DNA from: Clostridia bacterium
Lineage (GTDB): Bacteria > Bacillota > Clostridia > Oscillospirales > Acutalibacteraceae
DNA length: 64,000 nucleotides
Assembly: GCA_017415025.1 (NCBI GenBank)
Contig: JAFQJH010000010.1
Span: 60,888 to 124,887 of the forward strand
Reading direction: 5' to 3'
Positions within the stretch are counted from its first letter, which is position 1. Each line of letters starts with the position of its first letter. Below, piece by piece: positions 16,383-24,000 of the stretch. The position numbers and the translations under genes are program-made. The notes under the pieces are model-generated. The model was not told the origin of the DNA and did no database searches. It saw only the letters and a list, made by a program, of their open reading frames with translations.

Positions 16383-17690
16383 TTATTTTGAAAATGTAAA
16401 CGTAAGTGCTTCTGACTGAACGCCGTATACGGTTTCTGCCGTGATTGTTGCGGTGTAGTCGCCCTTTGCCAAATTGCCGAGCTCTACCGTATTTGTCGCA
16501 TCAACCGTTGCTGAATAATACTTCGGGAGAAGCCAATCGTTATAAACCTCATTGCCGTCTGCATCGGTTACGTTGATTCTGTAAAGATAAACGGGTGTTC
16601 CGTCCGTTGACTTTGCCGAATCAAAGGTAAGGCTAACCTTACCGAGAGATTTTTTCATTTCAACCTTTGCATCCTCTGCAAATACAGGTGCGGTTGATTT
16701 TGCCGCCTGCTTTTCGGGAGTATATTCGCGGTTTGCGGGGTCAGCGGGATTGTCGAGAATGTACTCAACAAGCACCTTCTCCTCCTCAAGGTCAATACCG
16801 ATAAGTCTTACACGGTTATCTGCGTCAACCTCAACAATCCAATATTGTGCCTCGTCCTTATATCCGTCGGGATGAACTGTTCTTTCATCCTCAACCGTAA
16901 GCTCAACGTAATAAAGTGCGCCCGTTCCGATTGCGGTGAACTCGCCCTGCCAAAGTGAACGCGGGTCGCTCAAAGGATAGTGTGAATGACCCGAGAAATG
17001 AACAAGCTGAGGATACTGCATAAAGATATCCTTGAAGAATTCATCGTCCCAGCCCTCAAAATCAGAGCTGCCGTAAACAGTATTGTCCACGTGCTCGTGC
17101 TGTGCAAAGAAAATCGGCTTTGTCGGGTCGTCCGCAACAGCCTTTTCAAGCTCCGCCTTGAGCCATTCGCGCTGATAATCGGCATATCTTACGCCGTCAA
17201 CATAAGCGCGCGACATAGTAATAAAATGATAACCGTTGATTACATAATGATTATCCGTTGCATCCATACCGTGGAGCATTTTGAAATAATCAAGGGATTT
17301 AAAATCGTAGGAGCCACCGTCGTGTGCCTGAGCAAGAAGCGGCATAACCGTCGTTTCAGGCTTTATCACGCTGTCGATAGCGCTCTTGAAGGCGCAACGC
17401 TGTGACTGAAGTCCGTCATCCGTTGTGTCGCCTGCAAAAATAACCGCATCAAGAGTCTGATAATTTCCGTCAGCCTCTGCCATTGCATAGCTCATCTTAA
17501 GAGCTTTCTGAATGCGTCTGTACTGCTTATCTCCCGCCGCCATAACGTGGGTATCACTCGCAACCATAAAACGGAGAACGGGAACAAAAGCGCTCGTTTC
17601 CGCAGGTGCGGAAATTTTTATATTTGATGCCGAGAGTGAGCCGAAGAAGGTGATGATTGCCATAAAAACTGAAACAATTGCCTTTAACAT
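16383..17690 (-). CDS. Secreted calcineurin-like metallophosphoesterase
   Basis: 435 residues with an N-terminal signal peptide (MLKAIVSVFMAIITFFGSL) and the metal-binding motifs of the family in order: SDTHVM, FAGDTTDDG, AQHEHVDN and FSGHSHYP. A C-terminal region of about 90 residues resembles a fibronectin/Ig-like fold (VSLTFDSAKSTDGTPVYLYRINV). Substrate unknown; such proteins hydrolyse phosphomono- or diesters outside the cell. It follows the Gfo/Idh/MocA gene by 20 nt. The signal peptide closely resembles that of the glycosidase at 55042-56706. Confidence 0.9.
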   Translation of the reverse strand: MLKAIVSVFMAIITFFGSLSASNIKISAPAETSAFVPVLRFMVASDTHVMAAGDKQYRRIQKALKMSYAMAEADGNYQTLDAVIFAGDTTDDGLQSQRCAFKSAIDSVIKPETTVMPLLAQAHDGGSYDFKSLDYFKMLHGMDATDNHYVINGYHFITMSRAYVDGVRYADYQREWLKAELEKAVADDPTKPIFFAQHEHVDNTVYGSSDFEGWDDEFFKDIFMQYPQLVHFSGHSHYPLSDPRSLWQGEFTAIGTGALYYVELTVEDERTVHPDGYKDEAQYWIVEVDADNRVRLIGIDLEEEKVLVEYILDNPADPANREYTPEKQAAKSTAPVFAEDAKVEMKKSLGKVSLTFDSAKSTDGTPVYLYRINVTDADGNEVYNDWLLPKYYSATVDATNTVELGNLAKGDYTATITAETVYGVQSEALTFTFSK

Positions 17691-17710
17691 TTAAAAGTCT
17701 CCCTTTCAGA

Positions 17711-18940
17711 TTATTTGATTGTATACGGAGTTTCGTCCTGAGGCTCACGATTCTTATACTTGCCGCGAGTGAAATCGGGAATTTCAACAACCTCACCGTT
17801 ATTCTTAAGTGAACGCTCGCTCAGAGCCGTAATGCTCATCCAAGCTGCCATATCGTAAACATCAATCGGGGGCTTTGTGCCGTTCTTGACGGTCTCAACC
17901 CATGCGCGGAGCACGTGCCAGTCCATACCGCCGTGACCTGCCTCCATCATTTCCTTTGTTGTGTTCTTCCAGAGGGGGTGATTATATTTCTTTTCATATC
18001 TCTTCGCATTGCCCCAGAAATACTCCTGATCCCACTCGTGGTTTGTGTGCGGCTCTCTGTCAAGATAAACGATATCGCCGTCCTCCTGATAAAGACCCTT
18101 GAGACCTCTTATTGTATAGCCTCTGCTGTAAAAACGCGGAAGGCAGGTATCAAGAGTAAGGTCGATAACCTCACCGCGCTCTGTTTTAATAAACGTTTTG
18201 ACGATATCCGCCTGAGCGAATTCTGTCTTTTTGAGCTCATCGTGAAGATCCTTGTGCTTCTTTACAAAATCCTTAAGTCCGTTCGAGCCGGAGCAAACAG
18301 ATGTAAGAGAAACGAAACGGTTGCCGCGGTTGATATCAAGAAGCTTTGCGATAGGACCGAGCGCGTGTGTCGGATAGTTTTCGCAGTTACGAGCAATATA
18401 ATTGCGGAGTCTGTAATGTCTGTTCTTTGTACCGTAGCAGACCTCGTCGCGAAGGTCGTGGGCATATTTGCCCGAGCAGGCAACAAGCTTGCCGAATCTG
18501 CCGTCACGCACCATATTATGTATCATAAGCTCGCGCTCGCCGTAGCAGCAGTTTTCCATAAACATTGCCCAAACGCCTGTTTTCTCGTAGGTGTCAACGA
18601 CCTCCCAGCACTCTTCAAGAGTGTACGCGCCGCCAACCTCTGAAGCCGCAGGAATACCTGCCTTCATAGCCTCGATTGCGATTTTAACGTGAGTTGACCA
18701 GTCAGTTGCGATATAAACGCTGTCGAGACCCTCAAGCTCAAAAATCTCTCTATAATTGGTAGTGCCGAAAGGAGTGTTACCCTTCTCATCTTTAACTCTG
18801 TTAATACCCTTCTGAACTCTGTCCTCATACTCGTCACAAACACCGATAACGTTGACGTCATCCATCTTACAGATTGTACCGAGCATACCGCTTCCGCGGT
18901 TACCGATGCCGATAACGGCTACATTAATTTTTTCTTTCAT
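17711..18940 (-). CDS. Gfo/Idh/MocA-family oxidoreductase
   Basis: Start set at ATG 18940, 8 nt after GCGAGG. The product (409 residues) has an N-terminal NAD(P)-binding Rossmann fold (INVAVIGIGNRGSGMLG) and the family's second motif region (SVYIATDWSTHVKIAIEAMKAGIPAASEVGGAY), then an alpha/beta C-terminal domain. No secretion signal, so cytoplasmic. Such enzymes act on sugars, inositols or glycosides, some splitting glycosidic bonds by an NAD-dependent redox route. The family is too broad to name a substrate. Probably co-transcribed with the metallophosphoesterase. Confidence 0.9.
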   Translation of the reverse strand: MKEKINVAVIGIGNRGSGMLGTICKMDDVNVIGVCDEYEDRVQKGINRVKDEKGNTPFGTTNYREIFELEGLDSVYIATDWSTHVKIAIEAMKAGIPAASEVGGAYTLEECWEVVDTYEKTGVWAMFMENCCYGERELMIHNMVRDGRFGKLVACSGKYAHDLRDEVCYGTKNRHYRLRNYIARNCENYPTHALGPIAKLLDINRGNRFVSLTSVCSGSNGLKDFVKKHKDLHDELKKTEFAQADIVKTFIKTERGEVIDLTLDTCLPRFYSRGYTIRGLKGLYQEDGDIVYLDREPHTNHEWDQEYFWGNAKRYEKKYNHPLWKNTTKEMMEAGHGGMDWHVLRAWVETVKNGTKPPIDVYDMAAWMSITALSERSLKNNGEVVEIPDFTRGKYKNREPQDETPYTIK

Positions 18941-19058
18941 AATCAAAGCCTCGCTTTTCGGGAATTAGCAATACAATTATAGCATACCTGAAATAAATTT
19001 CAATAAGTTGTGAAGAAAAAGTGGTACCGGCAAAAACCTGCACCACTGTAATTTATAC

Positions 19059-20021
19059 TTACTTTTTTAATTGCTCCGACAATTCGTCAACATTATCATA
19101 AAGCCAATTTAAAAGGTTGTTTATGAGTTTAGCAATAGCTTTATAACTGTCAGGAATGTCAGATAGCTCATCCGGGCGATAATTACACATACAGTGCCAA
19201 AAATATAACACATAAGGCATTGCTTTTATATCATACTCGGTTAGTGGAAACTTTTCCGTAAATTGCTGAATATATTTTTTCAGTCCGTCTGCATCAATTT
19301 CACCTTCAGCACATGTAGAGCTTGAAAAAACATAAGACGTTATTACATCCAAACAAACCGGCAAAATACAAGCTGAACTCCAATCAACAACCGTAAAATC
19401 ATTGTTATGTATGATTGCTTGACCTATGTGATAGTCACCGTGTGAATTAGCATAAGTCAGCTTTTTAGCCTTAATATGGAATTTTGAAAATCTTTTAAGA
19501 TGCCGGATTTGTTCTTCCCAAACAGGAATAATATCCACATTTTTTAACTTTTTCGCTTTTGCAAGTTCCTTTTTATATTGACAAAGCTTTCTGTGAACTG
19601 TTCTTGTTGAAAAGAAATCTTTGCCAAATCGTAATGATAAACCCTCGTAATCTTTCAACAATAATGCGGTTTGCCCGAGAAAATCTGCTGATTTACTTAT
19701 AAACCAATCAGGTGCGGTATTTACCGATAGTGATTCACCTTCAATAAACTGTTGAACGGTAAATTGATATTCAGGGGTTTTTACCACATAAGTATCTTCT
19801 TTGCTTTTCATAAATCTTGCAACTTTAAGCCCGTGATTATAAAGATATTCGGTAAGTTCGCCTTCATTCTTTACATTTTCCATATACAACGGCAGAACTT
19901 TAACTATGTATTTGCCTATATCTGTGTTGATTAAATAAAGCTCAGTGCCAAAATGCTTATCAAGAAGTTGGATATCAGATACTTTCAAATTAAAATTATT
20001 TTCTATTATGTATTGATTCAC
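19059..20021 (-). CDS. APH-like phosphotransferase (antibiotic or small-molecule kinase)
   Basis: Starts at a GTG (20021) 7 nt after GGAGG. The 320-residue product has the protein-kinase-like fold of aminoglycoside phosphotransferases and CotS-type kinases: an N-lobe lysine in GKYIVKVLP, the catalytic loop NSHGDYHIGQAI and the metal-binding VVDWSSA. Substrate could be an aminoglycoside, choline, homoserine, fructosamine or a spore/cell-wall compound. The long leader with a 10-codon ORF and terminators resembles those of antibiotic-inducible resistance genes, which favours a drug or stress role, but this is inference. Confidence 0.8.
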   Translation of the reverse strand: MNQYIIENNFNLKVSDIQLLDKHFGTELYLINTDIGKYIVKVLPLYMENVKNEGELTEYLYNHGLKVARFMKSKEDTYVVKTPEYQFTVQQFIEGESLSVNTAPDWFISKSADFLGQTALLLKDYEGLSLRFGKDFFSTRTVHRKLCQYKKELAKAKKLKNVDIIPVWEEQIRHLKRFSKFHIKAKKLTYANSHGDYHIGQAIIHNNDFTVVDWSSACILPVCLDVITSYVFSSSTCAEGEIDADGLKKYIQQFTEKFPLTEYDIKAMPYVLYFWHCMCNYRPDELSDIPDSYKAIAKLINNLLNWLYDNVDELSEQLKK

Positions 20022-20067
20022 TGTTATTCCTCCAAATTTTTATATAATTAAAATCTGAAAATGGGCG

Positions 20068-20318
20068 CAAAAATGCCGTAGAAAGCAACCCTCTTTAATA
20101 GGTACTTCCTACGGCTGATTTCAGACATAAAAATAACACACCCTAAAGTGTGCTACAACCGATAGTTATAGTATTCACGAAAGGTTACTTTAAAACGGCG
20201 CAACAATACAGAGGCCTATGCCCCGATAATCGTTTGCACCACGTATTCAATTTAAAATGTGATTACCTCACAAAAAACTTTCATACAATTGTTCTCCTTT
20301 CGTAATCCGTTTAACAGA
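20068..20318 (-). promoter_or_regulatory. Attenuator-like leader of the APH-like kinase gene
   Basis: On the minus strand a promoter (TTGAAA at 20353-20348, 17 bp, TATATC at 20330-20325) starts a leader of about 300 nt. It holds a short ORF (20284-20252), a hairpin AGCACAC/GTGTGTT followed by ATTTTT (20154-20129), and a long hairpin GCCGTAG...CTACGGC (20115-20074) followed by ATTTTT (to 20068), 47 nt before the kinase start. Internal words such as ACGATTATCGG and CTATCGG could form alternative pairings. This is the build of a transcription attenuator controlled by translation of the short ORF. Confidence 0.6.
20252..20284 (-). CDS. Putative 10-residue leader peptide
   Basis: ATG at 20284 is preceded by AAAGGAG with 9-10 nt spacing, a strong ribosome site for so short a frame. 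It encodes MKVFCEVITF and stops at 20252. It lies at the 5' end of the kinase leader, upstream of two terminator-like hairpins, as do leader peptides whose stalling controls resistance genes. Not proven to be translated. Confidence 0.5.
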   Translation of the reverse strand: MKVFCEVITF

Positions 20319-20365
20319 TTTATTGATATATATTTTAACACAACTATTTTCAAAACACAACCATT

Positions 20366-21001
20366 TCACTCCAACAAATCCTCTGCCTTGCAGCCCAGTG
20401 CCCGTGCTAACGCAAAGAGATTGCTTGCTGTTGCTTTGTTGATGTCTTTTGCGCGTTGTTCGTATTGCTGAATCATTCGGAGTGTTACCCCTGATTTTTC
20501 AGACAGTTCTTTTTGAGAAAGACCTATTGCTTTGCGTACTGTCTGTAATTTTGTCGGCAGGTTTTTGCGTTCAAGTATGGAATTTGCAATATCAACAAAC
20601 TTTTTCTCCGACGCCTCATGCAAGGTAGGATACAGCTTATAAATCTCCTTCATCGGAAGATATTTTCTTATTTCCCTGAAGCTTTTTCCCGTGTTCCATT
20701 GGTAAAATGCAAGTATCCAACCGCACCAATATTCCGGCGAGTAGTCATATTCAGTCTGTGATGCCGGCATATCAATATTTTTTCCTGTACGGCTTAAAAC
20801 CTCCCATACAAGCTCTGTCCCTGAAAGACCCGAAACGAATTTCGGAACGCCGGCGGCAAATTGGTCTGCAATACCGCTTATTATAAACATATCAAGAAAA
20901 TCATCCATAGGGATATTCAGGACTGTTGCCGCATAATCAAAAGCTTCACCAAGATTTATCATAGCATCATTAAGATACATTTCATCGTAAGCGTACATCA
21001 T
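20366..21001 (-). CDS. XRE-type HTH protein, candidate antitoxin of the DUF3990 pair
   Basis: 211 residues. The last 60 residues form a classical helix-turn-helix (TVRKAIGLSQKELSEKSGVTLRMIQQYEQRA...ATASNLFALARALG). The N-terminal 150 residues are acidic and helical and match nothing I recognise firmly. The start (ATG 21001) overlaps the end of the DUF3990 gene by 20 nt. DUF3990 proteins are often paired with such regulators. Two copies of a CTCT-AA-AGAG-like operator lie in the shared promoter, in line with autorepression by this protein. Confidence 0.8.
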   Translation of the reverse strand: MMYAYDEMYLNDAMINLGEAFDYAATVLNIPMDDFLDMFIISGIADQFAAGVPKFVSGLSGTELVWEVLSRTGKNIDMPASQTEYDYSPEYWCGWILAFYQWNTGKSFREIRKYLPMKEIYKLYPTLHEASEKKFVDIANSILERKNLPTKLQTVRKAIGLSQKELSEKSGVTLRMIQQYEQRAKDINKATASNLFALARALGCKAEDLLE

Positions 21002-21659
21002 TACCGGTCATTTCCTCTCTGATAATATCTCGCATATAAATACCGCCCAAATCCTCTTTTTCAAGCTCTGTGAAGAAAGCGTTACGTGCTTCATCATCTC
21101 TCATTTTTCTGCGGGCATAGTAAACGGTATTATCTGCCAACTCAGCAGCTTTAAACTCTATCTGATTAAATGCTTTTTCGGTTTTTAAAACATACTGCTC
21201 ACCGAGCTTACCGAGTCGCATTGCATAGTTTAACTGACTTAAAGAAATTTCGTTGCTTATAAAAGCTCTTGCAAACGAAAAATATGAATCATCGGCACGG
21301 TAGCCGATTATCAGGTCATATTCGCTGATATCCACTAAAAAATGCTCCTTCAACCACCCTACACCTCTGCGCATAACAGGTGTTGATAAGCGGAAACTGC
21401 GGTTATCCGCAAGAAGAGCCAGCCAGTGAAGAATATTATATTCCTCTGAAGATAAATTTAAAATTTTCAAACCAGATGTATCAAGCTCATATTTGTTCGC
21501 AAAACCGTCAACACCTTCATTACAGGACCATTCCTTTGCAAGCTCTATGTGCTCGGTACAATAAAAACCCTGACCGTAATCATTATAAGCTTTGCCTTTA
21601 CCGTAAAGAGGCTTTTCGATTTTTTCATTTGAACCGTGATACAAAACTATCTTACTCAC
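20982..21659 (-). CDS. DUF3990 protein, candidate ADP-ribosyltransferase-like toxin
   Basis: Start set at the GTG at 21659, 5 nt after TAGGTGA, giving MSKIVLYHGSNEKI; a GTG at 21668 lacks a site. The 225-residue product has the DUF3990 hallmarks LYHGSN at the N-terminus and YNDYGQGFYCTEHIELAKEWS, which resemble the first strands of the ART fold (His in HGS, Tyr/Phe in GFYCT). The family is predicted to include toxins; enzyme activity is not shown. It is the first gene of a two-gene operon with an overlapping HTH partner. Confidence 0.78.
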   Translation of the reverse strand: MSKIVLYHGSNEKIEKPLYGKGKAYNDYGQGFYCTEHIELAKEWSCNEGVDGFANKYELDTSGLKILNLSSEEYNILHWLALLADNRSFRLSTPVMRRGVGWLKEHFLVDISEYDLIIGYRADDSYFSFARAFISNEISLSQLNYAMRLGKLGEQYVLKTEKAFNQIEFKAAELADNTVYYARRKMRDDEARNAFFTELEKEDLGGIYMRDIIREEMTGNDVRLR

Positions 21660-21676
21660 AGCAATCACCTACCACT

Positions 21677-21730
21677 ATCTCTAAAGAGTTATTCTATTTG
21701 TATTATATCTCCAAAGAGTCAGTTTGTCAA
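21677..21730 (-). promoter_or_regulatory. Consensus promoter with two operators for the DUF3990-HTH pair
   Basis: Minus-strand TTGACA (21730-21725), 17 bp, TATAAT (21707-21702). Two near-identical 13-mers, ATCTCTAAAGAGT (21677-21689) and ATCTCCAAAGAGT (21707-21719), are 30 bp apart: one in the -35/-10 spacer, one just past the start point. Each is a near-palindrome, fitting repression by a dimeric HTH protein bound on one face of the DNA. Confidence 0.72.
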
Positions 21731-21736
21731 TAGAAG

Positions 21737-21765
21737 TTGCAAATAAAACGAGAATTTGATATAAT
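21737..21765 (+). promoter_or_regulatory. Promoter of nth
   Basis: TTGCAA (21737-21742), 17 bp, TATAAT (21760-21765), divergent from the DUF3990 promoter. Confidence 0.65.
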
Positions 21766-21784
21766 TTTCCCCGAGGTGAGCTTT

Positions 21785-22414
21785 ATGACAAAAAAAGAAA
21801 GAGCATTACTTGCCGTTGAGGCTCTTAAAAAAGAATACCCCGAGGCAATATGCTCTCTTAATGCAGGCAACGACTTTGAACTGCTCGTTGCAACACGGCT
21901 TTCCGCTCAATGTACGGATGCAAGGGTGAACCTTATCACCCCTGCCCTTTTCGAAAAATATAAAACTCTTGAAGACTACGCCAACGCAAAAGTTGAGGAC
22001 GTTGAGGAGCTTGTGCGCTCCTGCGGATTTTTCCGCACAAAGGCTCGCGACATTATCGGCATGGCACAGGAAATTCTTGCACGCTTTGACGGCAAGGTGC
22101 CCGATAATCTTGAAGACCTGACCTCCCTCCCGGGTGTCGGCAGAAAAACGGCAAACCTCATCTGCGGTGACGTTTACGGCAAGCCTGCGGTTGTAGCTGA
22201 CACGCACCTTATCCGAATTTCAAACCTGCTCGGTCTTGTCAGCACCAAGGACCCGCTGAAGGTCGAGCTGGAGCTTAAAAAAATTCTTCCTCCCGAGGAG
22301 AGTAACGATTTTTGCCACCGTTGCGTTCTTCACGGCAGAGCGGTCTGCGTTGCGCGCCGTCCCGACTGCGAGAACTGCTGTATGCGCGGATTCTGCAAAT
22401 CAGCCAAAAAGTAA
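21785..22414 (+). CDS. nth: Endonuclease III
   Basis: Start is the ATG at 21785 after CGAGGTGAG; the longer in-frame start at 21737 lies in the promoter. 209 residues: helix-hairpin-helix LPGVGRKTANLI with the catalytic Lys, the catalytic Asp in VVADTHLIRISN, and a C-terminal [4Fe-4S] loop C-X6-C-X2-C-X5-C. It removes oxidised pyrimidines and nicks abasic sites in base-excision repair. Length and motifs are normal. Confidence 0.96.
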   Translation: MTKKERALLAVEALKKEYPEAICSLNAGNDFELLVATRLSAQCTDARVNLITPALFEKYKTLEDYANAKVEDVEELVRSCGFFRTKARDIIGMAQEILARFDGKVPDNLEDLTSLPGVGRKTANLICGDVYGKPAVVADTHLIRISNLLGLVSTKDPLKVELELKKILPPEESNDFCHRCVLHGRAVCVARRPDCENCCMRGFCKSAKK

Positions 22415-22669
22415 TTTTGACACAATAATCGTGACCGCCGCGCCCGTGATTGCGGCACAAAGCAGACGGGATACAAGCAGAAGCTTATCCTGACGCACCT
22501 TTGACGGCGGCGGAGCTCCGACCTCCCCTGCAATTGTGCTTGCTCGCTCGCGCAAGGTACCCTCACTGACGGAAGAAAACTCGGGCTTAACGAAAAAAAT
22601 CACTCTTTCGAAGTATTCACACGACGGTTTTGTAACCTCGATAATCTGATGGTTCACACCTTTCAACAA
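22400..22669 (-). CDS. Small single-pass membrane protein, unknown function
   Basis: About 89 residues. An in-frame GTG at 22678 coincides with the ribosome site AGAGG; the TTG at 22669 is 8 nt downstream and more likely (LLKGVNHQIIEV...). The N-terminal half is soluble (SCEYFERVIFFVKPEFSSVSEGTLRERA), the C-terminal 25 residues are one transmembrane helix. It is convergent with nth and overlaps its end by 15 nt. Its non-random sequence and ribosome site support a real gene; I do not recognise a named family. Confidence 0.6.
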   Translation of the reverse strand: MLKGVNHQIIEVTKPSCEYFERVIFFVKPEFSSVSEGTLRERASTIAGEVGAPPPSKVRQDKLLLVSRLLCAAITGAAVTIIVSKLLFG

Positions 22670-22831
22670 AACAGACACCTCTTTTTAAAATATTCATCCG
22701 TATTGTTGCCTTTTTCATAGTTTTTTATTCAATTTATGTACATTGTTCACAAAGCAAAATTATACATAAATAATGAATAAAATCCGACAAAAATCGACAT
22801 CGGAAAAACTTTCACAATTTTTCGGTGGAAG

Positions 22832-22929
22832 TGTGGAAAACTTGAAAAATCGGTTAAAAAGTGTGGAAAACCGTGTTGAAAGTGTTGATAACTTCCGCCA
22901 GAAGCCTTGATTTATCAAAGTTTTCCACA
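22832..22929. other. Cluster of DnaA-box-like 9-mers in an AT-rich gap
   Basis: In the 450-bp AT-rich gap before the glycosylase gene, TGTGGAAAA occurs at 22832 and 22862, TGTTGATAA at 22883 and TTTTCCACA at 22921. Each is one base off the DnaA box TGTGGATAA or its complement TTATCCACA. It might titrate DnaA or serve another factor; dnaA and dnaN are not in the window, so an origin is not claimed. Confidence 0.35.
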
Positions 22930-23133
22930 GTTTTTGTGTCAATTCGAACAAGTTTGTTATTTTTTTAACAGATATCAAATATAACCTGTCAAGTGTTTTT
23001 TAGTAATATTTTGCACAAAGTTTTATGAAAATTCTATCTATTTTTTCTATTAAAAATAGTCATAAAAGCACTTGACAAGGCATTGTTACAAATAGTTACA
23101 AAATGAATATTCAGCATTTATACAGGTGATTCA

Positions 23134-23955
23134 ATGAACGTTGATTTTAACAAAAATACCATAATTTTTTCCGGTATCGACACCCTTTCCGTTCCCCTCA
23201 CGCTCGATTGCGGTCAGGCGTTCCGCTGGAGCGAAATTTCGGACGGAAGCTGGCACGGTGTTGCGTGCGGAAAAGCGGTTGATATCTCCCAAAACGGCGA
23301 CAAGCTCATTATCAACGGCTGTTTCGACGAGGGTGACGAAGAGCTCTGGGCAGAATACTTCGACCTTAACAGAAATTACGGCAGAATTTGCGAACGGCTC
23401 AAAGCCGACAGCCACCTTAAAGCCGCGATTGAGGCTTATCCCGGCATCCGTATTCTCAAGCAGGAGCCGTGGGAGGCGCTGTGCTCGTTCATCATTTCGC
23501 AGAACAACAACATACCTCGAATCAAGGGTATTATCGGGCGTCTGTGTGCCTGTTTCGGTGATGACCTGGGCGGCGGTGACTTTACCTTCCCGAGTGCCGA
23601 AAGACTCGCAGAGCTCACCGTAGACGATCTTGCGCCGCTTCGTTCGGGCTTCCGCGCAAAGTACATTATTGATGCCGCGCAGAAGGTTGCCGGCGGTGAT
23701 GTAAACCTTAAAAAGCTCTCCTCCTGCGACATTGACGAAGCACGGCAGGAGCTGATAAAAATCAAGGGTGTCGGCGCAAAGGTGGCGGAATGTGCCCTGC
23801 TTTACGGCTGCGGGCGCGTGGATGCCTTCCCCGTTGACGTGTGGGTGCGCAGGATTATGTCCGAGCTTTACCCCGAGGGCTTGCCCGAATGCACGCAGGA
23901 CGTTGAGGGCATAGCACAGCAATATCTCTTCCATTGGAGAAGGAACGTTGAATAA
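23134..23955 (+). CDS. ogg: 8-oxoguanine DNA glycosylase (OGG1-like)
   Basis: 273 residues with the N-terminal beta domain (LDCGQAFRW), the helix-hairpin-helix IKIKGVGAKVAECALLYGCG carrying the catalytic Lys, and the catalytic Asp in AFPVDVWVRRIM. This pattern is that of clostridial bifunctional Ogg enzymes, which remove 8-oxoguanine and cut the strand. Preceded by a TTGACA (23072-23077) in an AT-rich leader. Together with nth 700 bp upstream it makes a small base-excision repair block, although they have separate promoters. Confidence 0.93.
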   Translation: MNVDFNKNTIIFSGIDTLSVPLTLDCGQAFRWSEISDGSWHGVACGKAVDISQNGDKLIINGCFDEGDEELWAEYFDLNRNYGRICERLKADSHLKAAIEAYPGIRILKQEPWEALCSFIISQNNNIPRIKGIIGRLCACFGDDLGGGDFTFPSAERLAELTVDDLAPLRSGFRAKYIIDAAQKVAGGDVNLKKLSSCDIDEARQELIKIKGVGAKVAECALLYGCGRVDAFPVDVWVRRIMSELYPEGLPECTQDVEGIAQQYLFHWRRNVE

Positions 23956-23962
23956 TAAAAAT

Positions 23963-23998
23963 AAGCAAGAAGGAAATCAAAATCCTTCTTGCTTTTAA
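23963..23998. terminator. Bidirectional terminator
   Basis: AAGCAAGAAGGA pairs perfectly with TCCTTCTTGCTT across an 8-nt loop, with T-rich flanks on both strands, between convergent genes. Confidence 0.88.
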
Positions 23999-24000
23999 TT

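Noticed and set aside
22760..22978. 72-codon minus-strand open frame in the DnaA-box-like region
   Set aside because: Its FSTLFNRF-type repeats simply reflect the repeated TGTGGAAAA words; no ribosome site.
22679..23133. Chromosomal replication origin
   Set aside because: DnaA-like boxes are imperfect and dnaA, dnaN and recF are absent nearby; kept only as a box cluster.
23131..23934. 267-codon minus-strand open frame opposite ogg
   Set aside because: The plus-strand frame has all OGG1 catalytic motifs; the antisense frame has none.
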